Assembly: GCA_002762795.1 (NCBI GenBank)
Contig: PCYA01000014.1
Span: 1 to 64,000 of the forward strand
DNA: 64,000 bases
Direction of reading: 5' to 3'
Source of the DNA: Candidatus Woesearchaeota archaeon CG10_big_fil_rev_8_21_14_0_10_37_12
Lineage (GTDB): Archaea > Nanobdellota > Nanobdellia > Woesearchaeales > ARS49
Under the pieces are notes generated by a model that did not search any database, was not told the DNA's origin, and saw nothing but the letters and a program-made list of their open reading frames with translations. Position 1 is the first letter of the stretch. Each line of letters opens with the position of its first letter. Positions 24,767 through 34,200 of this stretch are shown in pieces. A program made the translations under genes and the position numbers.

Positions 24767-25597
24767 ATGTTAGAAGATATGGTTTGGCGTGTTTTGCCGT
24801 TAGAAGAGCGGAGTCCGTTTGTGATTGCTGCAATGGAAGAAGTTTTGTTAGAAACTGCTGCAGATAAGAACATAAATACAATTGTGTTTCATGAGTGGCC
24901 AGCTTCTTTTTCGCTTCCAATGGCTCAAACATTGGCTGATTTGAATTTTGAGCGTTGTCAAAGAAAAGGTTTGCCAATTGTGCAGACAACTGTTGGCGGA
25001 AGAGCTGTTTATCATGATAAAGATTATTGTTTGTCTTATTGTGTTGCAATAAACAAAGATACTTTACCTGAAAAAGTATTTAATGATAACACAAAGTTGT
25101 ATCATTTTTTGCTCGAACGTGTCGTGCGTGGTTTAAACGCGTTAAATATTCCTGCAGAAACAGTCAATAATCATTATGTTCGTGTTGGTGATAAAAAAAT
25201 TTCGGGTAATGCAATGAAAAAAATTCAGGGTGGTATTGTATTGCATGGTTCTTTGTTGTTCGACATTCCTGACGTTGATGGTTACGTATCAAGAATGTTA
25301 GACTTCACAAATACGCGTGGTGAAAGAAATGGTTGGCACAGAGATATTGCACAATTGTTATCTTGTGTTCGCTGGCATAACCAAACAGTTTCTCGTGAAC
25401 AAGCATGTGCTGCAATTGCTCGTGCGTTTGGTGCTGATTATTCTGTCAGAGGTTCCTTAATTGCTGATGAAGAGACTAAAATACGTGAATTATCGCGAGG
25501 CAAGTATGCAAAACTGGAAGAGTATTCTGGGCAGCAAGAGCGTGGTTTGTGCTGGAGAAAGTATGGCGTTTCTCCTGAAGAGACAAGAGGACGTTAA
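24767..25597 (+). CDS. Lipoate-protein ligase A-like protein
   Basis: The 276-residue protein has the BPL/LplA/LipB fold motifs: TTVGGRAVYHDKDYCLSYCV (the lipoate/ATP-binding RRxSGGGAVxHD region, here varied), and GDKKISGNAMKKIQGGIVLHGSLLFD with the catalytic Lys. It would attach lipoate or a related acid to a carrier domain. No lipoyl-domain partner is in the window. TTTTTATAAC lies about 20 bases before the ATG. Its stop overlaps the end of the convergent AsnC gene by four bases. GGR in place of GGG is a notable deviation. Confidence 0.8.
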   Translation: MLEDMVWRVLPLEERSPFVIAAMEEVLLETAADKNINTIVFHEWPASFSLPMAQTLADLNFERCQRKGLPIVQTTVGGRAVYHDKDYCLSYCVAINKDTLPEKVFNDNTKLYHFLLERVVRGLNALNIPAETVNNHYVRVGDKKISGNAMKKIQGGIVLHGSLLFDIPDVDGYVSRMLDFTNTRGERNGWHRDIAQLLSCVRWHNQTVSREQACAAIARAFGADYSVRGSLIADEETKIRELSRGKYAKLEEYSGQQERGLCWRKYGVSPEETRGR

Positions 25598-26583
25598 TTT
25601 TTAATATTTATGTCACCTGGAAAGTGTTGTGTTTTGTGAAGATCCAATGCAAGGTGGTAACTATAATCGCGTATTGATTCTCCAAATTGTTCTTTCATTT
25701 TGGTTAGTATGTTAAGAAATTCATTAAAACCTGGGCATTCGACGTTAAATTCAAAATCGCTTCCCCCAATTGAGCGCAAAGATTTTACAATATATTGATT
25801 TGATTTAATGAATGTGTTTAAAGCTGTAAGTTCTTCAAGCTTTTCTAAGTTAACATTTACTTTATAATGATGATATCCTAGTGCATCAAGGTTTAGGGCT
25901 GCACGGTAGCGTACAATAATTTTTTTCTGTTCTAATTGTTTAATGCGGTAACTTACTGCTTTTGATGTAAGTTTTATTTTGTTTGCAAGCTCTATGAGAG
26001 AACAGCGCGCGCTTCGATACAGCAATTCAAGCAGTTGCAAATCTATTTTGTCAAGTTTTTCTGGTTTCGATAATCCTGTCACATCTACTAAATGTTTTAA
26101 TTGTTTGCCTTCATAAAAGTGATGTCGTCTAAATCTGTATTCTTCTGTAATAATTGCTATTTCTTTGCGCTGAATATGTGGTCTGAATTTTTTTTCAAAT
26201 GCAAGCCAAGTTTTGTCAAAGTCTTCGTGTGTTTTTACCCAGAGCATAAAAACAAAGTTCCAGTCGCCTTCTATGCGTGCTAGGTTACGAACGTTGTTCA
26301 GTTGCGAAATGTAGTTTATCATTTCTTTTTCTTTTTCAGAAGAAATATTTTGGAATTTAAGATAAACACGAACAGTGAAATATCCTAACTTCGAAGGATC
26401 AAGAACTGCATAAAATCTGCGAATGACTCCTTTTTCGATTAGTCTGTTAATACGATAAATTACTACGTCCTTGCTTAAACCGACACTTTTTGCTATTTGC
26501 AAATATGTTTGTCTCGCGTCAGTGTCTAACTCATACAGAATCTTGCGATCCTTTAAGTCGAGATGTACAATTTCTGTCATCAT
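25594..26583 (-). CDS. Tandem AsnC/Lrp-type regulator (two HTH domains)
   Basis: Two AsnC-type helix-turn-helix units are visible: LDLKDRKILYELDTDARQTYLQIAKSVGLSKDVVIYRINRLIEKGVI near the start and KIDLQLLELLYRSARCSLIELANKIKLTSKAVSYRIKQLEQKKII near residue 195. Ligand-binding-like beta segments follow each. I start at one of two adjacent ATGs at 26583, because TTTTTATAT is about 25 bases upstream and the longer track start precedes it. Paralogues are at 43773 and 52683. It is divergent from the class II aldolase gene and may control it. Confidence 0.85.
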   Translation of the reverse strand: MMTEIVHLDLKDRKILYELDTDARQTYLQIAKSVGLSKDVVIYRINRLIEKGVIRRFYAVLDPSKLGYFTVRVYLKFQNISSEKEKEMINYISQLNNVRNLARIEGDWNFVFMLWVKTHEDFDKTWLAFEKKFRPHIQRKEIAIITEEYRFRRHHFYEGKQLKHLVDVTGLSKPEKLDKIDLQLLELLYRSARCSLIELANKIKLTSKAVSYRIKQLEQKKIIVRYRAALNLDALGYHHYKVNVNLEKLEELTALNTFIKSNQYIVKSLRSIGGSDFEFNVECPGFNEFLNILTKMKEQFGESIRDYSYHLALDLHKTQHFPGDINIKN

Positions 26584-26682
26584 TCTAAGAATATCTGTAG
26601 TTTTGAATATAAAAAGGTTCTCTTTTTTCTTAGAGTTCAACAGTCAGTTTAAATTAGCAAAAGCAACATATTGTCCTATAAA

Positions 26683-27621
26683 ATGACGACAAGTCTTCTT
26701 GGTATTGCACCTGCGCTTGATGACGCAATACAAGAAGTAGCATATAACGGAGAGAGATATTCTGATTTTCATCCAGCTAATGCAGGTGATATAAGCCAAG
26801 TATTTGATGCACAGTTAAGTAGAGAGTTAGTTGATCGTTTTACTACTACAATGTCTGATTGGTTTGATATTACTCGTCTGCAAGATCTTGCAAGCATTCG
26901 TTGTGACGGAAGAGCAGGTTATCGAACAGAGGGCATAGAAAATCCTGGTTTTTATGAATTATTAGTTCCAATTACTGGGCGGGTTATGTTAATTACGCGT
27001 ACTGGTTCTGATATTGCTTCAATAAAAAGTGTTGTAGACTGCGGACAAGATGGTAAGTTGTTTAATCTTGTGCAAGTTGATGACACTGGAAAACGTATTA
27101 GGATAATTTATGGTAATAAAGAATATGGTTCTATTCCTTCTATTGAAACGCATATTCATATTGCTGCTAATGCCATGCATATGGCTGAGGGTTGTGATAC
27201 TCCTGCAACAGTCCATGCGCATCCTCCTTATTTGGTTGCACTTGGAAGACACCCAAAAGTCGCAGGAGACTTTGAGCGGTTTAATGCTGTTGTTTATACT
27301 GCAGTTGAAGGATTAAATAGAAATCATAAAAAATTGATGGGTGTTGTTCCGTATCATCAATCTGGCTCTGCTGATTTGGTAGATAGCAGTTTAGATCCGT
27401 TAAAAAAACACGGTTTTGTGTTGTGGATGCATCATGGTGCAACTGTTCGACAAATCAATATTCGTCAAGGGTATGTTATGCTTGGTTATGCCGAGCATTG
27501 TGCAAGAATGGGTCTTGATTCAGTGCGTGAAGGTGCGTTAAGAATGCCTGATAAAGAGATTGTTCCGTTCTTAGAAGAAAAAGGATTAAAAGCTGCATAT
27601 GATGTTGTTTTTGAAACGTAG
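26683..27621 (+). CDS. Class II aldolase/adducin-family protein, RhaD-like
   Basis: Of about 312 residues. THIHIAANAMHMAEGCDTPATVHAHPPY contains the HxH zinc pair of class II aldolases, and LWMHHGATVRQ supplies the third His, as in rhamnulose-1-phosphate aldolase. It would cleave or form a phosphorylated sugar through retro-aldol chemistry. The ATG at 26683 is preferred over the track's TTG; a TTTAAAT box lies about 33 bases upstream. The N-terminal 90 residues are less familiar. The stop TAG is at the junction with family-2 element D. Confidence 0.8.
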   Translation: MTTSLLGIAPALDDAIQEVAYNGERYSDFHPANAGDISQVFDAQLSRELVDRFTTTMSDWFDITRLQDLASIRCDGRAGYRTEGIENPGFYELLVPITGRVMLITRTGSDIASIKSVVDCGQDGKLFNLVQVDDTGKRIRIIYGNKEYGSIPSIETHIHIAANAMHMAEGCDTPATVHAHPPYLVALGRHPKVAGDFERFNAVVYTAVEGLNRNHKKLMGVVPYHQSGSADLVDSSLDPLKKHGFVLWMHHGATVRQINIRQGYVMLGYAEHCARMGLDSVREGALRMPDKEIVPFLEEKGLKAAYDVVFET

Positions 27622-27792
27622 AAATTCCATCAGTGTGCTCACTGGTGGTGAAGCAAAGCGTGTATGTGCTTATTGATTACAGGTGGAATTTCTAGGTGAT
27701 CAAGAACCACTGGTCATATTTTTCTTATGACTTTCTGAATAGTCATGCCATTGGTGATCGCACTGCGGTGCTCAACACCAGTGGTTCTTGAC
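27619..27792 (-). mobile_element. Family-2 double-hairpin element, copy D
   Basis: Plus-strand order: AGAAATTCCA...TGGAATTTCT, linker AGGTGATC, then AAGAACCACTGG...CCAGTGGTTCTT, then GACA. It is inverted relative to copies A, C, G and H and the core palindrome is degenerate. The left boundary is at the aldolase stop codon (GAAACGTAGAAATT), so the TAG may be partly element-derived. Confidence 0.75.
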
Positions 27793-27861
27793 AAATAGGA
27801 AAAATAATGTGAGCCATAAAATAGTAAATGAAGCCACCATCAAAAATTTTGCACAGTCATT

Positions 27862-27981
27862 TTACGCTGAGATCGCTTCAAGGTACGATCTCATTTCTTG
27901 TGCTTCAAATGCATCGATTTGTCCTGCACGCAATAGGGTACTTATTGCCAACAAGTCTTCTTGCAAATGTTTGTATGCCAT
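27862..27981 (-). CDS. Very small protein (39 aa) with strong ribosome site
   Basis: GGAGGAAAAAAG precedes the ATG; the product reads MAYKHLQEDLLAISTLLRAG followed by a second short amphipathic segment ending YLEAISA. It is predicted to be two short helices. It is below the ORF-track cutoff. The strong Shine-Dalgarno and clean start support expression. Function unknown. Confidence 0.6.
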   Translation of the reverse strand: MAYKHLQEDLLAISTLLRAGQIDAFEAQEMRSYLEAISA

Positions 27982-28135
27982 CTTTTTTCCTCCGTCAAAA
28001 GCAACAATTTTTGTTGCCTTCAACGAATATCACAATAACAACTGTTTTTAAATTCATTATGAAGAGTTGATTAAGATAGGAAATATTAACTAAATATCCA
28101 CAAAGCTTAAAAAGTCATTTTTAAAATGGTGTACT

Positions 28136-28843
28136 ATGGTTCAAGCAATGGTAGGGCCTTCTTGGTTCTTAGGGGTTGATGCAAGCTTGGAGGCACTTGC
28201 AGGGATAATTGCGTTAGCTGTTGCGTTCGCAGCATTTCATATGTATTCTTTGACAAAAGAAAGAAGGTATGCTTTTTTAACAAGCAGTTTTGCTTTAATG
28301 ACTGCAAGTTTTATTTCTCGTGCAGTAACTGATGTGTTGCTTGCAAATAAAGAAGTTAGTTTATCTGCTGCAATGGCAAAGAATGTGTTTATTCTGGGGT
28401 ATGTAACTCATATCCTGTTAGCACTGCTTGCGTATGTTTTATTAATAATTTTAACATACAGACTCCCTGATAAAAGATTGTGGGTTTTGCTTGTGCTTAT
28501 TTTAATGCCAAGTTTGTTGTTAAGTTCAAGTTATTTCTTGAGCTTTTATGGTTTGAGCGTGATTTTGCTTGGTTTTGTTTCATTAGCATTTTATGACAAC
28601 TATGTAAATAATAGATCTTGTGCTGCAGGCATGGTGTTTCTTGCGTTTGCATTATTAACACTTTCTCAGATACAATTCCTTCTTGGACCTTTGAAAGATT
28701 TACTATACGTTTCTGCGCATGCAACTCAAGCAGCAGGATTTTTGATGTTGTTTTTTGTGTTAGTCAAGGTTAAATTGCGTCCAAAAGATATTGCGCGGGA
28801 TGAAAAATTAGATGTTAAAAAAGGTAAAAAAAGGAGCAAATGA
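28136..28843 (+). CDS. Seven-helix integral membrane protein
   Basis: About seven hydrophobic helices over 235 residues (for example GIIALAVAFAAFHMYSL, ILLALLAYVLLIILTY, VILLGFVSLAFYD) and a Lys-rich cytoplasmic tail. No catalytic motif is evident. It overlaps the start of a small winged-helix gene (ATGA), so the pair may act as a membrane sensor and DNA-binding partner. CTTAAAAAG lies about 28 bases before the ATG. Confidence 0.8.
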   Translation: MVQAMVGPSWFLGVDASLEALAGIIALAVAFAAFHMYSLTKERRYAFLTSSFALMTASFISRAVTDVLLANKEVSLSAAMAKNVFILGYVTHILLALLAYVLLIILTYRLPDKRLWVLLVLILMPSLLLSSSYFLSFYGLSVILLGFVSLAFYDNYVNNRSCAAGMVFLAFALLTLSQIQFLLGPLKDLLYVSAHATQAAGFLMLFFVLVKVKLRPKDIARDEKLDVKKGKKRSK

Positions 28844-29109
28844 AACGTTCAAAATTAGATATTGTCTATGACATGCTCAGAGCAATGGAGGACAAGGGAG
28901 GCAGAATTATTCCAACTCATTTGCTTTATAAGTCAAATTTGTCTCATCAGCGCATGAAATTGTATCTCAAAGAGTTAGAAGATAAAAATATGATTGTTGA
29001 AGTTGAAGTGAAAGGGAAAAAAATGTTTGAACTTACTGATGGCGGCAGAAAATTCTTGCAGAACTTCAAGCAGATGAAGGAATTCACTGAAGCGTTTGGT
29101 CTGTCGTAG
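28840..29109 (+). CDS. Winged-helix DNA-binding protein (HTH_45-like)
   Basis: The 89-residue protein is a minimal archaeal winged helix: KLDIVYDMLRAMEDKGGRIIPTHLLYKSNLSHQRMKLYLKELEDKNMI with a wing (VEVKGKKMFELTDGGRKFLQ). It is translationally coupled with the upstream seven-helix membrane protein by ATGA overlap. It probably regulates transcription in response to that protein's state; this is inference from gene order. Confidence 0.8.
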   Translation: MKRSKLDIVYDMLRAMEDKGGRIIPTHLLYKSNLSHQRMKLYLKELEDKNMIVEVEVKGKKMFELTDGGRKFLQNFKQMKEFTEAFGLS

Positions 29110-29157
29110 TTTTCTAAGAACGTAGATTTTTTATAGTAGTTGCTATTAATTGCTGAT

Positions 29158-29718
29158 ATGAAAAGAGAGGTATGGTTATTGGCTTTTGCTTTATTTTTGC
29201 CTGCATTTATGGTTATGAGCATGGTGGAGCTTTCTTCGCCAGAGGGAAGAGTTGTGAACCCTATGGCAGAATTTCGTATGAACAGGATCAATTTGTGGTT
29301 CCCGTATCCATTCGGTGTTTCTCCAAGTTGCCAGGCACATGTTGCAACAGTGCAAACAGGTATTAGAATTAACAGTGATGGAAAGTTTTATGGTTTGAGT
29401 GGTTTGCAGCATGGCCAGGAATATTTTGATAATGAGCGTGTGTTATTCACTGCATTAGAAAAAATACAAACTCCTGAGCCGTATGTGCAAGCGTGTCCGT
29501 TTGACATTGAAACTCGTGCTGTTGAAGTTAGAGATGCTCTTGTAAAGTTAAATGGTGATTTGATTTTGTATACGTTAGATAATACTCCTTGTGATCGTCC
29601 GCAAGCAGCGTTTAATTATATTGATAGTGCATTGAATGCTAGCGCGATGCATGACGATCAGGTATTTTTGAATGATTTTGAGCAAAGTTGGTTGTTGCTT
29701 ACGGAATGTACGCGATGA
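29158..29718 (+). CDS. Membrane-anchored extracytoplasmic protein, unknown function
   Basis: I choose ATG 29158 (MKREVWLLAFALFLPAFMVMSMVEL), a signal anchor, because TTTTTTATAG is about 28 bases upstream. The outer part contains four Cys residues (PSCQ, QACP, TPCDR, LTECTR) that could form disulfides, and no known motif. Its TGA overlaps the ATG of the M50 protease gene, so the two are coupled; it may be that protease's partner. Confidence 0.7.
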   Translation: MKREVWLLAFALFLPAFMVMSMVELSSPEGRVVNPMAEFRMNRINLWFPYPFGVSPSCQAHVATVQTGIRINSDGKFYGLSGLQHGQEYFDNERVLFTALEKIQTPEPYVQACPFDIETRAVEVRDALVKLNGDLILYTLDNTPCDRPQAAFNYIDSALNASAMHDDQVFLNDFEQSWLLLTECTR

Positions 29719-30278
29719 AGTTTTCTAAGTTAGAAATTAGAGATATAGTGAAAGCGTGGTTTACTGTTTCGTTAATGTTTGCGATTGCGTTAACTGGTCT
29801 TAAGCAAGAGTTACTCGTAGCATTGTTGTTTGCGTTAGTAACTGCTGGTATTGGTTTTGTGTTGCACGAGTTAGCTCACAAATTTGTTGCACAAAAGTAT
29901 AAGTGTCAGGCTGAGTTTCGCGCAAATAACCGAATGTTGCTTGTTGGGTTGATCATTAGTTTTACTGGGTTTATTTTAGCTGCTCCTGGCGGAGTATTTG
30001 TTCAGGGCGCAAATAAAAGTCAGCATGGCAAGATTGCTTTTGCTGGTCCGTTGATGAACATCTTGCTCGCCATTTTATTTTTAGTGTTAACAAAAACAAC
30101 AACTGGTTTGCTCGCAAATGTCATGTTGTATGGTTGGTTGATTAACAGCTGGCTTGCAGCGTTTAATTTGATTCCAGTAATTCCTTTTGATGGCAGGGCT
30201 GTTTGGTTGTGGAACAAAATTGTTTATGTTATTGCAGTGATTGTTTCTTTGGGATTGGTTGGGTTTTCGATGGGTTGA
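29715..30278 (+). CDS. M50 (site-2-protease-like) intramembrane zinc metalloprotease
   Basis: About 187 residues with multiple transmembrane helices. Zinc motif HELAH lies in a hydrophobic helix (IGFVLHELAHKFVAQKY) and the third-ligand region NLIPVIPFDG fits the family's NxxPxxPxDG motif. It would cleave membrane-spanning segments of regulators. The start at 29715 follows from the ATGA overlap with the upstream gene. Confidence 0.88.
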   Translation: MKFSKLEIRDIVKAWFTVSLMFAIALTGLKQELLVALLFALVTAGIGFVLHELAHKFVAQKYKCQAEFRANNRMLLVGLIISFTGFILAAPGGVFVQGANKSQHGKIAFAGPLMNILLAILFLVLTKTTTGLLANVMLYGWLINSWLAAFNLIPVIPFDGRAVWLWNKIVYVIAVIVSLGLVGFSMG

Positions 30279-30326
30279 TATTTTTTGGACGTAATCTTTT
30301 TAAACAAAGCTCACCTATATTACAGT

Positions 30327-30607
30327 ATGAGACGAGAAGATATATTGAAAACTATTGCGAGCAAGTTAAAGAAAGCTGGAGCTAGAAAAATCGCCATATT
30401 TGGCTCTTATGCACGGAAAGAAGAAAAAAAAATAGCGATGTTGACGTTTTGGTTGAATTTTCTGAACCGAAATCTTTGCTTGAATTTGTTGGAATTGAAC
30501 AAGAGTTAGCTAAAGCAACAGGCAAAAAAATTGATTTGCTCACCGAAAAATCTATCAGTCCTTATTTAATTAAAAGAATAAAGAAAGAATTGGTGGATAT
30601 AGCTTGA
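30327..30607 (+). pseudogene. MNT nucleotidyltransferase (HEPN/MNT module 1), frameshifted at an A run
   Basis: The N-terminal frame reads MRREDILKTIASKLKKAGARKIAIFGSYARKEE, the family GSYARxE motif. The downstream frame continues NSDVDVLVEFSEPKSLLEFVGIE, the second metal-binding motif DVD. The join is a nine-A run where ten As would keep one frame. So a one-base deletion has broken an otherwise intact gene of about 93 residues. TTTTTAAA lies about 27 bases upstream of the ATG. MntA-type proteins adenylylate and silence the partner HEPN toxin. The loss may be real, phase-variable or a base-calling error. Confidence 0.82.
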
Positions 30608-30937
30608 TGGAAAAAGATAATTCCGTTTACTTAAAGCACATTTTAGACGCGATTAAACGAGTTGAAGAATACACAAAAAACTGCAGTAAAGAAAAGTTTT
30701 CTAGAAACAAACATGATTCAAGCAGCAGTGATTCGTGAGATTGAAATTATTGGAGAGGCTGCCAAAAATTTAAGCAGTAAGTTCATAGAGACCTATAAAA
30801 ACATACCTTGGAAACAAATTGTAGGGATGAGGGATAAACTCATTCATGGTTATTTTGGAGTTGATTTAGAATCTGTTTGGAAAACAGTAAAAGAAGATTT
30901 GCAGTATTTAAGGAAGGAGATTAAGAAAATAAAGTAA
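30607..30937 (+). pseudogene. HEPN (DUF86) toxin partner, frameshifted at a T run
   Basis: ATG 30607 overlaps the MNT stop. The first frame reads MEKDNSVYLKHILDAIKRVEEYTKNCSKEKF and the second continues LETNMIQAAVIREIEIIGEAAKNLS and MRDKLIHGYFGVD. The RxxxxH RNase motif of HEPN is RDKLIH. The shift occurs at AAGTTTTCTAGAA, where one T fewer keeps the frame. With correction the protein is about 110 residues, normal for DUF86. Both members of the pair are broken in the sequence as given. Confidence 0.82.
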
Positions 30938-30997
30938 TCTTGTTGAGTTTGCGATGGGTTGATTGATAATCATTCAATTTTAAGTTTTCTTTTAGGC

Positions 30998-31166
30998 AAC
31001 TTTGAATTAATCAGCTTTTTGGTGAATGGCGTGAACGCCCCATAATTCTTGTCGTCGATATTCAAAGTTGGCTTAGGGAACGCTCGAAAATTGTGATTTT
31101 CGGCGCACCAAAAAGCTTGGCTTTTTTAGTGCTTTGACTCAATTAAGATAGTTTTTCAAAGTTCCC
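30998..31166. other. Highly structured intergenic region, possible RNA or old element
   Basis: No gene is seen between 30938 and 31271. Inverted pairs include AACTTTGAAT/ATTCAAAGTT (30998 and 31060), AGCTTTTTGGTG/CACCAAAAAGCT (31013 and 31106), GGCGTGAACGCC (31028) and CGAAAA-TTGTGA-TTTTCG (31085). The first two pairs cross, so they would form a pseudoknot in RNA. GGGAAC/GTTCCC (31076 and 31161) is another pair. It could be a structured RNA or a degenerate mobile element. Strand undetermined. Confidence 0.4.
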
Positions 31167-31271
31167 TTTACAAAAAAACTGAATCACTCCCCACTCGACA
31201 ACTGCTCGTAATCTTTTTAAACAGCTCATAAAACCAATGATACATAAGTAAGAATACAATTTAATTACAAT

Positions 31272-34200
31272 ATGGAAAATAAATCTGATGAATTAATCTC
31301 TTGGAAAGAGAAACCGAACACTAAGACTGAAGTAGAGAACTTGCTAAATCCAACTATCAAAAAATGGTTTCTCACAAGATTCCCAAACTTCAGCCTACCA
31401 CAATTATTTGGCGTGTATGAAATTCATTGCAGAAATAATATTCTTGTATCTGCTCCAACTGGTGCAACAAAAACATTAACAGGTTTTCTTTCAGTCTTAA
31501 ACGAACTTGTGGATAACGCAGAGAAAGGAAAACTTGAAGATAAAGTGTATTGCATTTACATTTCTCCTCTTAAAGCACTGTCAAATGACATTGAAAAAAA
31601 CCTCAAAGAACCATTAAAACAAATTGAAGAACTTGCTGGCAAACCATTAAACATTCGTGTTGGTGTTCGTACTGGGGATACAACACAATCTGATAAAAGC
31701 AAAATGTTGAGAAAGCCTCCGCACATTTTGATAACCACTCCTGAATCATTGGCAATTATGTTATCATCTATAAAATTCAAAGATCACTTAAAGAGTGTTG
31801 ATTGGTGTATTGTTGATGAAATTCATGCATTGGCTGAAAACAAAAGAGGCACTCACCTTTCATTATCTCTTGAGCGTTTGCAGAATCTTGCTCAGGGCAT
31901 GTGTCGTGTTGGCTTGAGTGCAACTGTTTCCCCATTAGAAGAAATTGCAAAATATCTTGTCGGCGAAAATCGCAAGTGTAAAATCATAGATGTACAATTT
32001 CTAAAAAATATGGATTTGAAGGTGATGTCTCCTGTTGCTGATTTGATTGAAACAACACATCACGACATGCATCATGAAATGTACAAATTAATTGATAAAC
32101 TAGTACAAGAACACAAAACAACAGTGATTTTTACAAATACGCGTGCCGCAACAGAACGAGTTGTTGATCACTTGAAAAATAAATTCCCGAAAAATTACAT
32201 TGGCAACATTGGAACACATCACGGCAGCATGAGTAAACATGCACGGCTCGATATTGAAAACAAACTAAGAAGTGGCGAGTTAAAATGCGTTGTTTGCTCG
32301 ACAAGCTTAGAATTGGGCATCGATATTGGGTACATAGATTTGGTAATTTGTTTGGGTTCTCCGAAATCTGTTGCGCGATTTCTGCAAAGAGCTGGACGTT
32401 CAGGCCATAAATTGCACGAAACAGTAAAAGCAAGAATTATCGTACTTGACAGAGATGATCTTGTTGAATGCGCGGTGTTAGTCAAAAGTGCTATTGAGAA
32501 AAAAATCGATAGGGTTCATATTCCGAGATTAGCTTTAGATGTGCTTGCGCAACAAATTATTGGTATGTCTTTAGAGCAAGTCTGGGATGAAAGTGATTTG
32601 TTTAAAACAATTAAAAAAAGTTATTGCTACACTGATTTGAAAAGAAAAGATTTCAATGAAATTTTGAGCTATCTTGCTGGAGAATTTGTTGATCTTGAAG
32701 ATAGACATATTTATGCAAAAATCTGGCGCGAAGATGGCAAACTCGGCAAAAAAGGAAGGATGAGCCGCGTGATTTATATGACTAATATTGGCACGATTCC
32801 TGACGAGTCTTTTATTACTGCAAAAGTAGGAAAGGAAACTGTTGGTTTACTCGACGAGAATTTTGTTGAACGACTTAAGCCAGGTGATGTTTTTGTGCTT
32901 GGCGGTGAAACGTACATGTTTAAGTACACGAGAGGCATGGTTGCGCAAGTAACTGCTTCTGTTAATAGGCCTCCTACTGTTCCAAGATGGATGAGTGAAA
33001 GTTTGCCGTTGAGTTTTGATTTAGCAAATGAAATTGGAAGATTTAGAAGACTAATGACTGAACAATTTGTTGCAAAAAAAAAGAAAGTTGAGATTGTTAA
33101 GTTCATTAATGATTTCTTGTATATTGATGATAAAGCTGCAACAGCAGTGTTTAATTATTTCAAAGAACAGTATGATTATTGTGGTGAAATTCCAAGTGAT
33201 AAAAAAATCGTTATCGAGTATTGCAATGATGGGAGAGATCAGAAAATTGTGTTTCATTCATTATTTGGTCGTCGCGTGAATGATTGTTTAAGCAGAGCAA
33301 TAGCATTTGTGCTAAGCAGGACCGAACACAAAGATGTTGAACTCGGCATTAGCGATAATGGTTTTTATATTACTGGCAACAGAAAATTAAATATCATCAA
33401 AGCAATGAAAATGTTGCAGGCTGATAAGCTTAGTTTGGTAATGAATTCTGCAATTGAAAAGAGTGAAGTGTTCAAGCGAAGATTTAGGCATTGTGCTACT
33501 CGTTCGTTTATGATTTTGCGTAATTACATGGGCAGACAAAAGCGTGTTGGCAGGCAGCAAGTGAGTTCTATGATTTTAATGAGTGCCTTGAAGCAATTAA
33601 ATCCTGATTTTAGCATTTTGAAAGAGGCAAAGCGTGAATGTTTAGAAGATTTGATGGACATTGGTAATACAAAAAAAGTAATTGAAGGGATCGAGTCAAG
33701 TAAGATAAAGCTTGTTGAGTTAGAAACAAAAATTCCGTCTCCATTTGGCTTGACTCTTGCATTGCAGGGTTATGCTGATGTGTTAAAAATAGAGGATAAG
33801 TATGAATTTTTGCGCAGGATGCATGAACAAATTCTTGCAAAGATTGAAGGCAGAGAAACACAGGCTGTTAGCGGGACAGGATATGTTGCGAAAGCACGTG
33901 AAAATCGGAATGAGTTTAAAGAACAGTTAAAAAAAGATGCTTGGAACTTAAAGCATGTTCCAAAGTTTGCAAAAGCTGAGTTGATAAGAATTATTGACGG
34001 CGAACGCAGCAATATTGACAAACGGTTCATTGAAGGTATTGAACAATACAAAGATGACATTGAGCAAAATTGGCCTGATGAATTAAAGAAATTTTTGTTT
34101 ACAGTATTAAAAGATTTAAAAGAAGGTGAGTTTTCTTATGAGGATTTTTGGAATGAAGAATCTGAGAAAAAAGAAGAAGAGGTAAGTGATGAAAAACAAA

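Noticed and set aside
27788-28051. Plus-strand ORFs of 80-87 aa after element D
   Set aside because: They are antisense to the 39-aa ORF with a GGAGG site and have no start signals of their own.
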